64,000 nucleotides of DNA. It comes from UBA1309 sp047605645. GTDB lineage: Bacteria > Bacteroidota > Bacteroidia > Bacteroidales > Dysgonomonadaceae. The notes below the pieces were generated by a model. The model saw only the letters and a list, made by a program, of their open reading frames with translations. It searched no databases and was not told where the DNA came from. How positions within the stretch are numbered: the stretch's first letter is position 1; the number at the start of each line of letters is the position of its first letter. The DNA lies in the NCBI GenBank assembly GCA_047605645.1, contig JASGFJ010000019.1, forward strand, positions 25,540 to 89,539, written 5' to 3'. The position numbers and the translations under genes are program-made. Shown one piece after another: positions 33,375 through 42,939 of the stretch.

Positions 33375-34157
33375 TTATTCGCTTAATATATTATAACCAA
33401 AAGTTTTTCTTATTGCCTTTACTAGAATAGGTGGTATGTATTTAAACAAACCTGAAAGTCCTATTCCTAAGAAACCAAAGATATTTGTAACTGTGTTAAA
33501 CGCTGTTTCATTTTTTATGTAAAAATATATTGCACTTAAGATTAAACAGCCGATAATAAACCAATAGAATCCAGTCCCTATTATTCTTGTTCTCTTTAAA
33601 AAGATCTCCGAAAATCGTTGTAGATTTTCATTTTTCCCTGTACCAACAAACCCCTTAGAGCAAATAATAATATCTAAAGCCCGCAATGACAAGCATGTTA
33701 GGAAATCTTGTTTTCTTTCAAAAAGATTTTTATCATTTACAATTCTACTATATAGCTCATTCAGTTTATCTTCAAACATCTGTTGATGTTGTAAATTTTG
33801 AAAAACAATAACAATCTCCAATAAATTATCATTGCTTTTCAAATTGTCTGTGACGATATTTTTTAATGTTGTATTTATTTGTTGTTGTATGACTTCTTGG
33901 CTTTTTCGTATACTGAGGACGCTTATAATCCAATCTTTGTTGATTTCAATATCATATCTTTTTTTACTACTTATCAATAAGTCCTTTATATCAACCTCAA
34001 GCGCTCTCGAAATCTCATACAATGTTATTAATGAAGGTTGAATTTCATTTGTACGTCACCGAGAAACAGCAGCTTCGTTCTTGCCAAGTTTCTCAGCAAG
34101 CCATTTTCCTGTTTTCTTCTTCTCTACAAGTACAACTTTTATCCTGTTCAGTTCCAT
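33375..34157 (-). pseudogene. XRE-type HTH membrane protein interrupted by a TGA stop
   Basis: Starting at ATG 34157 the frame reads MELNRIKVVLVEKKKTGKW then LAEKLGKNEAAVSR, an XRE helix-turn-helix. It hits TGA at 34058-34056, then continues in the same frame RTNEIQPSLITLYEISRALEVDIKDLL to the stop at 33375. Related proteins read SRWCTNEIQPS here, so TGG has become TGA (and TGT has become CGT). The second half holds a helical region and two membrane segments near its C-terminus (IIGTGFYWFIIGCLILSAIYFYI and FGFLGIGLSGLFKYIPP). Either the gene is dead, or only the part from TTG 34022 on is made. The stop lies 5 bases before the RhuM start. Confidence 0.75.
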
Positions 34158-34237
34158 TGTAAATTATCAATATGAAATGCAAATATATTGATAAAATTTA
34201 AATCGCTGTTGTCCGGTAAACATTTTTGAGTAGATAA

Positions 34238-34453
34238 AAAAAAGCTAATCTGCCTTTGACTATACTCAGAAGCAAAATCAAGAAGCAATGGGCATTTTCA
34301 AACATGATGTCAATCGTAAAACATCAGTTAATGAGCTACATTAATGAGTATGCGTTTTTTGAGAACCTTGAAAAAACCTGGCGTAAAGTTGTGACAGAAG
34401 AAAAAGAGCGAGAGCTCATAAACACCCCTCAGACTTCATTGAAGTTCGGATAA
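34238..34453 (+). pseudogene. Transposase C-terminal remnant
   Basis: The plus-strand frame (closed upstream by TAA at 34235-34237) reads KKANLPLTILRSKIKKQWA then FSNMMSIVKHQLMSYINEY and AFFENLEKTWRKVV. This resembles the C-terminal end of DDE-type IS transposases of Bacteroidota (SIVKHQLMSYI...ENPEKTW). No other part of the element, no inverted repeats and no catalytic residues remain. It marks past insertion next to the RhuM region. Confidence 0.5.
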
Positions 34454-34597
34454 GAGAGACTTACATTTGACAAACAAAAAACAACGCGAAAGGACCTGTA
34501 AAATAAATTCAAATTAATTTTCTGCTTGTACCGGACAACAATATATTCACATCCATTATTTAATGACCACTTTGTAATGAAGCATAAATAATAAGCT

Positions 34598-37264
34598 CTA
34601 TTCATTATCTCCTTTTCGCAAACGCAATGCATTCGTTATCACAGAAACCGAACTAAAACACATCGCTAGTGCCGCCAACATCGGAGAAAGCAAAATACCG
34701 AAAAAAGGATAGAGAATGCCGGCAGCTACCGGAATGCCGACTGTATTGTATATAAGTGCAAAAAACAAATTCTGGCGAATATTTTTCATAACTGTTTCAC
34801 CTAAATTCCTCGCCTTAACAACACCCTTTAAATCACCTTTCAACAGGGTTATTTCAGCACTTTCTATAGCTACATCGGTACCGTTTCCCATGGCGATACC
34901 AACATCACTTTTCGCTAAAGCCGGAGCATCATTAATACCGTCACCTGCCATAGCTACAACATGCCCCGCTTGTTGAAGTTTTTCGATTTCTTCCAGCTTA
35001 TCAAGAGGAAGCAGCCCTGATTTGAAATGTTTCAGACCGAGTTTAGAGGCTGTGAATGATGCCGTAAGTTCGTTATCTCCGGTAAGCATAATTACCTCAA
35101 TGCCTTTCTGCCGAAGTTGTCGGAGCGCTTCGGGAGCAGATTCTTTAATTTTATCTTCTATCACCACGTAGGCGAGCAACTCATTGTCTGAGGCAAAGAA
35201 CGAGACTGTTTTTCCCTGTTTGCGATACGCCTCGACCGGTTTTACCACTGAGTCCGGAATCGCCACTTGCTTGTCTGCCATCAGCTTTTCATTCCCCAAC
35301 GAAAGCAATTTATTTCCCATTCTCGCCGCAATTCCTTTCCCGGTTATATTTTGAAAATCGGACACGGCCAATTCGTTGTTTTCGGACAATGCCGTAAATT
35401 CGCTCACGGCTCTTGACAGCGGATGATTCGCCGGCTTATTCATCGCAAAAATCAAAGCAAATACCTCTTCTTCCTTTCGATTGGAAAGACATTCTATTTT
35501 TTCAACGGAAGGTTTTCCTTCAGTCAGTGTGCCGGTCTTATCCACCACTAAGGTATCCACTTGTGTCACTCGTTGCAAAGCTTCCGCATTTTTAATCAAC
35601 ACCCCTTGATGCGCACCTTTGCCGACGCCCACCATCACAGACATCGGTGTTGCCAGGCCCAATGCACACGGGCAAGCGATAATCAGTACAGCCACGGCAT
35701 TTACAAAAGCATACACATAAGCCGGTGATGGCCCGAATGCAGCCCATGCAATAAAAGTCAACACAGCAACACAGACTACGACAGGGACAAAAAAGGAAGC
35801 AATCTTATCCGCCAGTTTTTGCACAGGTGCCTGACTGCGACTAGCCTCATTCACCATCTCGACAATCCGGGAAAGGAGGGTTTCATCCCCTACTCTTTCT
35901 GCCCGAAACACAAATGTCCCGTTTCCGTTGATTGTCCCGGAAGAGACTTTATCACCCGTCTGTTTATCGACAGGAAGCGGTTCTCCTGTAATCATCGACT
36001 CATCGACATCCGAAGCTCCGTCTACAATTTCACCATCGACAGGTATTTTATCTCCGGGGCGCACGCGCAGCAAATCTCCTTCTTCCACCTCCTCAACATC
36101 AACCTCTACTTCTTTTTCTTGCTCTAAACGAAAGGCTTTTGCCGGAACAAGATTCAGTAAAGCCCTCACGGCATCCTGCGTTTTACCGTGTGCGCGGGCT
36201 TCAAGCCATTGTCCAAGAAGAACCAGAGTCAGGATAACAGTAGTTGCTTCGAAATAAACATGTACTGTGCCGTGATGCGATTTGAATTGCTGGGGAAAAA
36301 CATCCGGAAAAAGCAAACCGAAAACACTGAAGAGCCAGGCCACACCAGCACCGATTCCAATCAGGGTGAACATATTGTAATGGGAAGTTTTTAAGCTTGT
36401 CCAAGCTCTATCAAAGCACATCCATCCGGCGTAGAATACCACGGGCAACGACAACAAAAACTGAATCCAGTTTAATGCCACTTGTGAGAAAATACGGGAA
36501 AGGGGATTCGATGGGAGCATTTCACTCATCGCTATCAGAAAAACAGGAAGTGTAAAGGCAAATGCCAGCCAGAACTTCCGGACCAACAAGGCATCAACGG
36601 TCGACTGTTTTGGGTCAATAACCATCGGCACCAAATCCATACCACACACAGGACAAGCTCCGGGGTGATCATAGGTCTTATCTCCTTCGCACCGCATCGG
36701 ACAATAATAAACGCCCGACTTCACCCCCTTAACCGATCTTTTTTTATGCGGTTCGATCACTTCATCCCAACGATGAATGCCATACGCTCCGCCATCATTT
36801 TTCATCGCTTTTTTCAATATATCGAGCGGAATTTCATGCGGCGACTCAATCACAGCCTCCGCTGCCGGAAGATCCACCGAAACTTTTGCCACACCCGGCA
36901 CCTGTTGAAGAATTTGCTCAACATGCGCCCGACAGCCCATACAGGTCATCCCGCTGACTTTGTATGTCTGCTTCATCAAATTCATTGCCGGACGAAGATT
37001 TCCTAAATCAGGAGCAAGAAACACTTTGGGAGATTGGGGCACAGCCTCTTGCCGCGAAACGCGCAGCGTGTATCGACCATCGAAAACACGCAATGCTTCT
37101 TTAAGTGTATCCACAGGTATTTCGGTTGCGGACTCCACTTCTGCATTTCCTGATTTCAAATCGACAGATACCTTCTGAACACCTGCAACTCCACTCAATG
37201 CTTTTTCTACATGCGTACGACAGCCCTCGCACATCATTCCGGATAGATGATAATTTTTTTTCAT
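34598..37264 (-). CDS. copA: Copper-translocating P1B-type ATPase
   Basis: I start at ATG 37264 (MKKNYHLSGMMCEGC); the upstream in-frame Met adds an unlikely 20-residue leader. The protein has about 888 residues. Two HMA domains (MMCEGCRTHVEKAL, MTCMGCRAHVEQIL) are followed by a Cys-rich heavy-metal-binding segment (YYCPMRCEGDKTYDHPGACPVCGMDLVPM, near residue 190). Then come eight membrane helices, the TGE loop (MITGEPLPVDK), the metal-site CPC (IACPCALGLATP, near 530), the phosphorylation site DKTGTLTEG (near 575) and the hinge GDGINDAPALAKSDVGIAMG. It exports Cu(I) from the cytoplasm using ATP. An HMA-AraC regulator gene lies upstream on the same strand, and two direct repeats lie in the gap. 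Confidence 0.95.
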   Translation of the reverse strand: MKKNYHLSGMMCEGCRTHVEKALSGVAGVQKVSVDLKSGNAEVESATEIPVDTLKEALRVFDGRYTLRVSRQEAVPQSPKVFLAPDLGNLRPAMNLMKQTYKVSGMTCMGCRAHVEQILQQVPGVAKVSVDLPAAEAVIESPHEIPLDILKKAMKNDGGAYGIHRWDEVIEPHKKRSVKGVKSGVYYCPMRCEGDKTYDHPGACPVCGMDLVPMVIDPKQSTVDALLVRKFWLAFAFTLPVFLIAMSEMLPSNPLSRIFSQVALNWIQFLLSLPVVFYAGWMCFDRAWTSLKTSHYNMFTLIGIGAGVAWLFSVFGLLFPDVFPQQFKSHHGTVHVYFEATTVILTLVLLGQWLEARAHGKTQDAVRALLNLVPAKAFRLEQEKEVEVDVEEVEEGDLLRVRPGDKIPVDGEIVDGASDVDESMITGEPLPVDKQTGDKVSSGTINGNGTFVFRAERVGDETLLSRIVEMVNEASRSQAPVQKLADKIASFFVPVVVCVAVLTFIAWAAFGPSPAYVYAFVNAVAVLIIACPCALGLATPMSVMVGVGKGAHQGVLIKNAEALQRVTQVDTLVVDKTGTLTEGKPSVEKIECLSNRKEEEVFALIFAMNKPANHPLSRAVSEFTALSENNELAVSDFQNITGKGIAARMGNKLLSLGNEKLMADKQVAIPDSVVKPVEAYRKQGKTVSFFASDNELLAYVVIEDKIKESAPEALRQLRQKGIEVIMLTGDNELTASFTASKLGLKHFKSGLLPLDKLEEIEKLQQAGHVVAMAGDGINDAPALAKSDVGIAMGNGTDVAIESAEITLLKGDLKGVVKARNLGETVMKNIRQNLFFALIYNTVGIPVAAGILYPFFGILLSPMLAALAMCFSSVSVITNALRLRKGDNE

Positions 37265-37373
37265 CACTTCATTATTTTTGACGAGGCAAAGTTCGGTTAA
37301 TTCCAGGAGATTCCTGTTACACAATTTTAGATTAGATTTACATCATTATTCGTTCCATCCATAAATACGACAT

Positions 37374-37463
37374 GAAATCATAAGGTTCTATTGATGGTGT
37401 ATTGCATTGCGTCTAGTCTGCCATTGGCTCATACAATGTGGAAATCATAAAGTTCTATTGATG
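37374..37463 (-). promoter_or_regulatory. Pair of 23-bp direct repeats upstream of copA
   Basis: GAAATCATAAGGTTCTATTG at 37374 and GAAATCATAAAGTTCTATTG at 37441 (each continuing ATG) differ at one of 23 positions and start 67 nt apart. They lie 110-200 nt upstream of copA. The minus-strand sequence TATTTATG at 37362-37369 is a near -7 box. Direct repeats are the usual binding pattern of AraC-type regulators, and such a gene follows at 37785. The rest of the 520-nt gap shows nothing else. Confidence 0.45.
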
Positions 37464-37784
37464 CGGCTGTGATTCTTTTGGAAAAGCATGATAACCGCAG
37501 AAGAAATATTCACCCGGAGGTGTCTTGTCTATTTTCTTTCACTATTTTCCTGATGAGAAACAGCCAGAGATACACGATCTTGCTCATGTATTTCATTTAT
37601 TAATTTAGTTGCTGAACGAAATAAAATCAGGAAACAGCCGATCTGCATATCTGTTTGGAGCGATGTTCACCATCTTTACAGAAGCTTTTGAAATGTCCTT
37701 TCCCCTTTACCCCCAAAAGTCCGGGCGATAGAATTATTTTGTTGAATAAGATTCGGAACAATCAACTATCGAATATTTACTTTT

Positions 37785-38345
37785 TCAAATACTGTCCAAC
37801 GTGCGGCGCCTGCTTCTGCCGACTTCCTTAAAATGAGAAGGAGATATCCCTGTCACCTTTTTAAACTGATTACTCAGATGGGCTACACTCGAATAATTGA
37901 GCCGCTCGGCCATTTCGCTTAAAGTCAGTTCGCCATAAACCAGCCATTCTTTCACTTTCTCTATCTTTTGTTCAATAAAATAATTATTAATCGTTGTTCC
38001 GGTTTCATTGGAAAAGAGAGAACTCAAATAACTGTAATCATGGCGAAGCTCATTCGACAGATAGTCCGAAAGATTAATTTTCAGATCATTATTTCGATGC
38101 TGCACCAAATCGATAATTAAAACTTTTATCCGCTCCACCAGTTGACTTTTACGTTCATCCAGAAGTTCAAATCCGAGAGTATTCAGATTTTGTGCCAGCT
38201 GCTGTTTTTCTTTTTCAGTGATCTCTCCTTTAATCTCCACTTCGCCGAGCTCAATCGACAAGGGGTTCCATCCCATTCTTCTGAGTTCACCATCTACAGC
38301 CGTTTTACAGCGATTACACACCATATTCTTTATATACAACTTCAT
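37785..38345 (-). CDS. AraC-family regulator with N-terminal HMA-like metal-binding domain
   Basis: From ATG 38345 (MKLYIKNMVCNRCKTAVDGEL) the protein has 186 residues. The first 65 form an HMA-like fold with a CxxC motif (MVCNRC). The middle (LVERIKVLIIDLVQHRNNDLKINLSDYLS) is a helical linker. The last 100 residues are an AraC helix-turn-helix pair (LSEMAERLNYSSVAHLSNQFKKVTGISPSHFKEV). The metal-domain/DNA-binding fusion next to copA suggests it senses copper (or silver) and activates copA. Metal binding is inferred from the CxxC only. Confidence 0.85.
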   Translation of the reverse strand: MKLYIKNMVCNRCKTAVDGELRRMGWNPLSIELGEVEIKGEITEKEKQQLAQNLNTLGFELLDERKSQLVERIKVLIIDLVQHRNNDLKINLSDYLSNELRHDYSYLSSLFSNETGTTINNYFIEQKIEKVKEWLVYGELTLSEMAERLNYSSVAHLSNQFKKVTGISPSHFKEVGRSRRRTLDSI

Positions 38346-38855
38346 AGCACTGCCTCTTTTAGAATACAGCAAACAAGATAGCTATTTTTAGATAAAACAA
38401 CAACTTTCTACCGAATCCCCTCTCCTGCTCCTCTGCGAAAAGAAACAGATTCCGGTCAACCTCCGAGTTTCCGGATTTCTTCAATGAAGCAAAACCGGCT
38501 TTATAAACCAGCCGAATTCCGGATTGTCGAACAGAAAAATTAAATCGGATAAAAGAGCACTTCTCTTGCCAGAGATAGATAACAGAGGAGTAGAAACGAG
38601 GAAATAAATTATCACTACTTCAAAAAAGATATTGAAAACATCGGGGAAAGGAAGCAGTCCGAAGAGGCCTGTGGCTTTTTGTTCCGTCACCTATTGTTCT
38701 TTTCTTTAATCAGGTAGCACGCCCTAGATGCTATTCAACAAACAAATTCGTTAAGTATTCATAGCCAACGAAATTACCCCACATAAAAGCACAATAATAT
38801 ACGACAAGCAGAAGTAACAATCTATATCTACTTGCATAATATAGATAAATTCTAT
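38346..38855. other. Intergenic region
   Basis: No gene recognised. A weak CGGCT/AGCCG hairpin lies near 38497-38512. The right end leads to the DUF423 promoter. Confidence 0.45.
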
Positions 38856-38863
38856 TATCTTTG
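38856..38863 (+). promoter_or_regulatory. -7 box (TATCTTTG) of the DUF423 gene
   Basis: This is an exact TAnnTTTG match 30 nt before the ATG at 38894, with TTG at 38832-38834 about 21 nt upstream as -33 box. It covers the in-frame TTG at 38861, so that codon cannot be the translation start. Confidence 0.7.
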
Positions 38864-38893
38864 AATAATCAATCAGTTAAACCAATCAATCAA

Positions 38894-39286
38894 ATGACAA
38901 AACAAATAATACTTGCAATCGGTGCCTGTTACGGATTCATCTCCGTTGTGCTGGGAGCATTGGGTTCACACGCTTTAAAAGGGGTGTTGAGTCCTGAGAA
39001 ACTAGAAAGTTTTGAGGTCGCAGTTCGTTATCAAATGTATCATGCTCTGTTTTTACTTCTCATCGGCTTCTTATTTTCTTTTCACTCGGTGCTTGAGAAA
39101 ACAATCGGGTGGTGTGCTGTCTTAGGTACGCTTCTGTTTTCAGGAAGCATCTATCTGCTTTGTATGGCAGAATCATGGAAAGTAAATCTCAAATTTCTGG
39201 GGCCAATCACTCCGCTGGGTGGCCTGTTGCTGATAGTGGCATGGGCTTGTCTGGTTGTTTGGGTATTCAAGGGCGCCAGAATCTAA
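38894..39286 (+). CDS. DUF423-family small membrane protein
   Basis: The protein is 130 residues from ATG 38894 (MTKQIILAIGACYGFISVVLG). It has four hydrophobic segments and the DUF423 hallmark GALGSHALKGVLSPEKLESFEVAVRYQMYHALFLL near residues 22-56. PITPLGGLLLIVAWACLVVW forms the last part. The family (YwdK/YgdD-like) is widespread and of unknown function. It stands alone, has a clear promoter and ends at a shared terminator. Confidence 0.9.
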   Translation: MTKQIILAIGACYGFISVVLGALGSHALKGVLSPEKLESFEVAVRYQMYHALFLLLIGFLFSFHSVLEKTIGWCAVLGTLLFSGSIYLLCMAESWKVNLKFLGPITPLGGLLLIVAWACLVVWVFKGARI

Positions 39287-39331
39287 AAACAGATGAAAGA
39301 GCCCATACTCTTTCAGTAGATTGAATAAATC

Positions 39332-39368
39332 AAAAAAACGGAAACCTCAGCAGAGATTTCCGTTTTTT
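39332..39368. terminator. Bidirectional terminator between DUF423 and rplT
   Basis: AAAAAAACGGAAA (39332-39344) pairs with TTTCCGTTTTTT (39357-39368), with CTC/GAG adding to the stem. The A and T tracts make it usable from both sides; the genes are convergent. Confidence 0.8.
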
Positions 39369-39391
39369 GTTTCTATAAAAAAGACACTGTC

Positions 39392-39736
39392 TTATTTTAC
39401 TTTGTCGACAATCGCTTTGAAAGCTTCCGGATGATTCATAGCAAGGTCTGCAAGAACTTTACGGTTGATTTCAATGCCATTTTTGTGAAGAGCTCCCATC
39501 AAACGAGAATAAGACAAACCTTCCAGGCGGGCAGCAGCATTGATACGCTGAATCCACAAAGCACGGAAGTTGCGTTTTTTCGCACGACGGTCACGGAATG
39601 CATAAGTAAGACCTTTTTCCCAAGTATTTTTGGCAACTGTCCATACGTTTTTGCGGGCTCCGTAGTAACCCTTAGTTAATTTAAGAACTTTTTTTCTGCG
39701 GTTGCGCGAAGCAACATGATTGACTGATCTTGGCAT
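39392..39736 (-). CDS. rplT: 50S ribosomal protein L20
   Basis: The 114-residue protein starts MPRSVNHVASRNRRKKVLK and holds the L20 signature KNTWEKGLTYAFRDRRAKKRNFRALWIQRINAAAR. L20 binds 23S rRNA early in 50S assembly and in many bacteria represses its own operon. It is the last gene of thrS-infC-rpmI-rplT, 106 nt after rpmI. Confidence 0.98.
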   Translation of the reverse strand: MPRSVNHVASRNRRKKVLKLTKGYYGARKNVWTVAKNTWEKGLTYAFRDRRAKKRNFRALWIQRINAAARLEGLSYSRLMGALHKNGIEINRKVLADLAMNHPEAFKAIVDKVK

Positions 39737-39842
39737 AATAAGATGTTGTTTTGAATGATAGCGGTTTCTTTACTCTTCAGAAACACTTATCTGCATACAT
39801 TCTGTTAATAAATCTAATAAAAAACTGATTTCGTGAAAACAA

Positions 39843-40040
39843 TTACTTGAGAGCCAAAAGCTGTTTTACTGCTTTTTCGTCTACTTTGCTCACTGTTGTG
39901 AAATGAGTAAGTGCTCTTTTTTGTTTTTTTGTTTTCTTAGTCAAAATGTGACTTTTGAAAGCATGTTTTCTCTTGATCTTTCCTGATCCGGTAAGGGCAA
40001 ACCTCTTTTTGGCACCGGAGTTAGTCTTAATTTTTGGCAT
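39843..40040 (-). CDS. rpmI: 50S ribosomal protein L35
   Basis: The 65-residue basic protein (MPKIKTNSGAKKRFALTGSG) has the L35 signature KIKRKHAFKSHILTKKTKKQKR. It is a component of the large subunit. The position between infC and rplT is conserved across bacteria. Confidence 0.98.
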   Translation of the reverse strand: MPKIKTNSGAKKRFALTGSGKIKRKHAFKSHILTKKTKKQKRALTHFTTVSKVDEKAVKQLLALK

Positions 40041-40099
40041 CTTGTTAATGAATTAAATAAACTATATAAATATCGCGCCGGAAGCTCCGGCTCTTATCC

Positions 40100-40753
40100 T
40101 TATTCTTTGTTGTCGTCTTTAGCCTCTTCCGATTCAACAGTTACCTCTTTAGCATGTTTGGCTTCTTTAGGCAATTCTGTTTTTTTCACTGAAGCCGGTT
40201 TTACCGGAGCTTTCTTTGGCGACAACATGATAATCATTTTCTTACCTTCAAGCGTGGGCATGCTTTCCACTTTTCCATAGTCTTCCAATTCAGCAGCAAA
40301 ACGAAGCAGAAGTACTTCTCCTTGCTCTTTGAAAAGGATAGAACGTCCTTTGAAGAAAACGTATGCTTTCACTTTAGACCCTTCTTCAAGGAAACTTTTG
40401 GCATGTTTGAGTTTGAAATTAAAATCATGATCATCGGTCTGCGGTCCGAAACGGATTTCTTTCACCACCACCTTCACAGACTTCGCTTTTTGCTCTTTCT
40501 GTTTCTTCTTCTGTTGATAAAGAAACTTTTGATAGTCTGTAATACGACATACAGGTGGGGCAGCATTCGGAGATATTTCCACCAGATCAACGCCGGCCTG
40601 TTCGGCCAGTCGCAATGCTTCTTGAATGGAATACACCCCGTTTTCTACGTTATCTCCTACTAAACGGACTTCTCTCACACGAATCTTTTCATTCGTACGG
40701 TATTGATCTTTGTCTTTATTAGAATTCTGTCTGTTAAAATTGCTGTTTCTCAT
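40100..40753 (-). CDS. infC: Translation initiation factor IF-3
   Basis: The 217-residue protein has the N-domain (YRTNEKIRVREVRLVGDNVENGVYSIQEALRLAEQAGVDLVEISPNAAPPVCRI) and C-domain (KEIRFGPQTDDHDFNFKLKHAKSFLEEGSKVKAYVFFKGR) of IF-3. It binds the 30S subunit and selects initiator tRNA and start codon. It has a basic, Lys/Ala/Glu-rich tail of about 40 residues (KKAPVKPASVKKTELPKEA) beyond the usual end, as often seen in Bacteroidota. It starts at a plain ATG rather than the rare AUU used in E. coli. Confidence 0.97.
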   Translation of the reverse strand: MRNSNFNRQNSNKDKDQYRTNEKIRVREVRLVGDNVENGVYSIQEALRLAEQAGVDLVEISPNAAPPVCRITDYQKFLYQQKKKQKEQKAKSVKVVVKEIRFGPQTDDHDFNFKLKHAKSFLEEGSKVKAYVFFKGRSILFKEQGEVLLLRFAAELEDYGKVESMPTLEGKKMIIMLSPKKAPVKPASVKKTELPKEAKHAKEVTVESEEAKDDNKE

Positions 40754-40848
40754 TCAAAAATAAATGGCTCTTCCTGTCTAAATTATTACTTATGTTTATT
40801 ACAGATTTTATTTATAAAAGCGACCTGAAGCTTTAAAAAATCAATGAA

Positions 40849-42801
40849 TTAGAGTTCGTTTCTCCAAGAATTCATCATTTTATCCACTTCATTTGTCAAA
40901 TTCTCGGCAAAGGTAGTAAATTTCATCGAACCTTGGTCGCCTTCTCCCTGTTTTCTTACAGATACTTCTTCATTTTCTGCTTCTTTTTCGCCGACAATCA
41001 GCAAATAAGGGATTCTTTTCAATTCATTGTCCCGAATTTTCCGGCCAATTTTTTCATTTCGGTCGTCTACCTGAGCACGAATATCCTGTTTCTTGAGATA
41101 TTTTGCTACTGTGCGGGCATAATCATTGAACTTTTCACTGATAGGCAATACAACAACTTGATCCGGGGTGAGCCACAAGGGGAATTTACCACCGGTATGC
41201 TCAATCAGTACAGCGACGAAACGTTCCATCGAACCAAACGGTGCACGGTGAATCATCACCGGACGATGTTTTTGATTATCAGCTCCGGTATACTCCAAGC
41301 CAAAGCGTTCCGGCAAATTGTAGTCTACCTGAATGGTACCCAACTGCCAACGGCGTCCCAATGCGTCCTTCACCATAAAATCGAGTTTAGGCCCATAAAA
41401 TGCCGCTTCGCCAAGTTCCGTCTTTGTCTTTAACCCTTTTTCAGCACATGCTTCAATAATGGCGCTTTCTGCTTTTTCCCAGTTCTCATCACTTCCGATA
41501 TACTTTTCTTTGTTGTTAGGATCGCGAAGGGAGATTTGAGCTTCAAAGTTCTCAAAATCGAGTGCTTTGAATATGATGAAAATAATATCCATCACTTTCA
41601 AAAACTCTCCTTTCAACTGATCGGGTGTACAGAAAATATGCGCATCATCCTGAGTAAACCCGCGAACACGAGTCAATCCGTGAAGCTCCCCGCTCTGTTC
41701 ATAACGATAAACAGTTCCAAATTCAGCCAGACGCAAAGGCAGGTCTTTATAGGAACGGGGCGCCACTTTATATATCTCGCAGTGATGCGGACAGTTCATC
41801 GGTTTCAGCAAGAACTCTTCGTTTTCATCCGGAGTATGAATCGGCTGAAAGGAATCTTTTCCATATTTTGCATAGTGTCCGGAGGTCACATACAATTGTT
41901 TAGATCCAATATGCGGAGTCATTACCTGCTCATAATCGAACTGCTTCTGAATTTTTTTCAGGAAATCTTCCAATTTCAATCGCAATTGTGTTCCTCGTGG
42001 CAACCACAAAGGAAGTCCGGCACCTACATTCTGAGAAAAAGCGAACAATTCCAGTTCTTTTCCGATTTTACGGTGATCGCGTTTTTTAGCTTCTTCAAGC
42101 AATGTCAGATACTCATCCAACATTTTTTTCTTCGGAAACGTGATTCCGTAAAGGCGGGTCAGCTGTTTCCGTTTTTCGTCACCACGCCAATATGCACCGG
42201 CAGCGCTTAGGATTTTCACAGCTTTAATATAGGATGTGTTGGGCAAGTGCGGTCCACGACACAAATCGGTAAACGCTCCTTGCGTATAGGTCGTGATTGT
42301 GCCGTCAGGCAAATCAGCAATCAATTCAGTTTTATACCCTTCTCCTCTTTCACCAAACATACTCAAAGCATCTGCTTTAGATATGCTTTTGCGAACAATA
42401 GCCTCTTTATTGGCAATCAGTTCCATCATTTTAGCCTCGATTGCCGGAAAATCGGAATCCTTTACCGGTGTATCTCCGAAATCGATATCATAATAAAAAC
42501 CGTTCTCTATAGCCGGACCAATACCAAATTTGGCATGGGGATACAGAATCTGTACAGCCTCAGCCATCAGGTGAGCTGAAGAATGCCAATAAGCATGTTT
42601 TCCTTCCTCATCATCCCATTTCAGCAACTTCACGGTAGAATCCTCTTCGATGGGACGGGTCAAATCCCAGGTCTGGCCATTCACTTGAGCGGCTAATACG
42701 TCCTGAGCCAAACGCGGGCTGATGCTTTCAGCAATCTGCATGGATGTAGTTCCTTTAACGTATTCACGTACAGAACCATCTGGAAAAGTAATTTTAATCA
42801 T
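40849..42801 (-). CDS. thrS: Threonyl-tRNA synthetase
   Basis: The 650-residue class II synthetase has the TGS domain (residues 1-60, ITFPDGSVREYVKGTTSMQIAESISPRLA), the editing domain with HSSAHLMAEAVQILYP, and the catalytic core with MNCPHHCEIYK (zinc Cys), LAEFGTVYRYEQSGELHGLTRVRGFTQDDAHIFC (motif 2). The anticodon-binding domain starts near 550 (PLWLTPDQVVVLPISEKFNDYA). Length and order match the family. It is the first gene of the cluster with infC, rpmI and rplT; a gap of 95 nt precedes infC. Confidence 0.98.
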   Translation of the reverse strand: MIKITFPDGSVREYVKGTTSMQIAESISPRLAQDVLAAQVNGQTWDLTRPIEEDSTVKLLKWDDEEGKHAYWHSSAHLMAEAVQILYPHAKFGIGPAIENGFYYDIDFGDTPVKDSDFPAIEAKMMELIANKEAIVRKSISKADALSMFGERGEGYKTELIADLPDGTITTYTQGAFTDLCRGPHLPNTSYIKAVKILSAAGAYWRGDEKRKQLTRLYGITFPKKKMLDEYLTLLEEAKKRDHRKIGKELELFAFSQNVGAGLPLWLPRGTQLRLKLEDFLKKIQKQFDYEQVMTPHIGSKQLYVTSGHYAKYGKDSFQPIHTPDENEEFLLKPMNCPHHCEIYKVAPRSYKDLPLRLAEFGTVYRYEQSGELHGLTRVRGFTQDDAHIFCTPDQLKGEFLKVMDIIFIIFKALDFENFEAQISLRDPNNKEKYIGSDENWEKAESAIIEACAEKGLKTKTELGEAAFYGPKLDFMVKDALGRRWQLGTIQVDYNLPERFGLEYTGADNQKHRPVMIHRAPFGSMERFVAVLIEHTGGKFPLWLTPDQVVVLPISEKFNDYARTVAKYLKKQDIRAQVDDRNEKIGRKIRDNELKRIPYLLIVGEKEAENEEVSVRKQGEGDQGSMKFTTFAENLTNEVDKMMNSWRNEL

Positions 42802-42939
42802 ATCTTTCTTTTAAAATTCACTGCCTGTTACTTCTACAAATAAATAACTCACAGCGTAATTCAAGTTTATTTTTGGTGACGCAAAAGTAATCATTTTAAC
42901 TTATCCCACGCCATTTATACGAAGAATTTCAAACCAATA

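Noticed and set aside
37374..37463. CRISPR-like array
   Set aside because: Only two 23-bp repeats, one gap, no further units and no cas genes; a regulator site fits better.
38481..38690. Minus-strand frame of 69 codons
   Set aside because: Isolated, with no promoter, no motif and a hydrophobic pattern likely from AT-rich sequence; it could not be supported.
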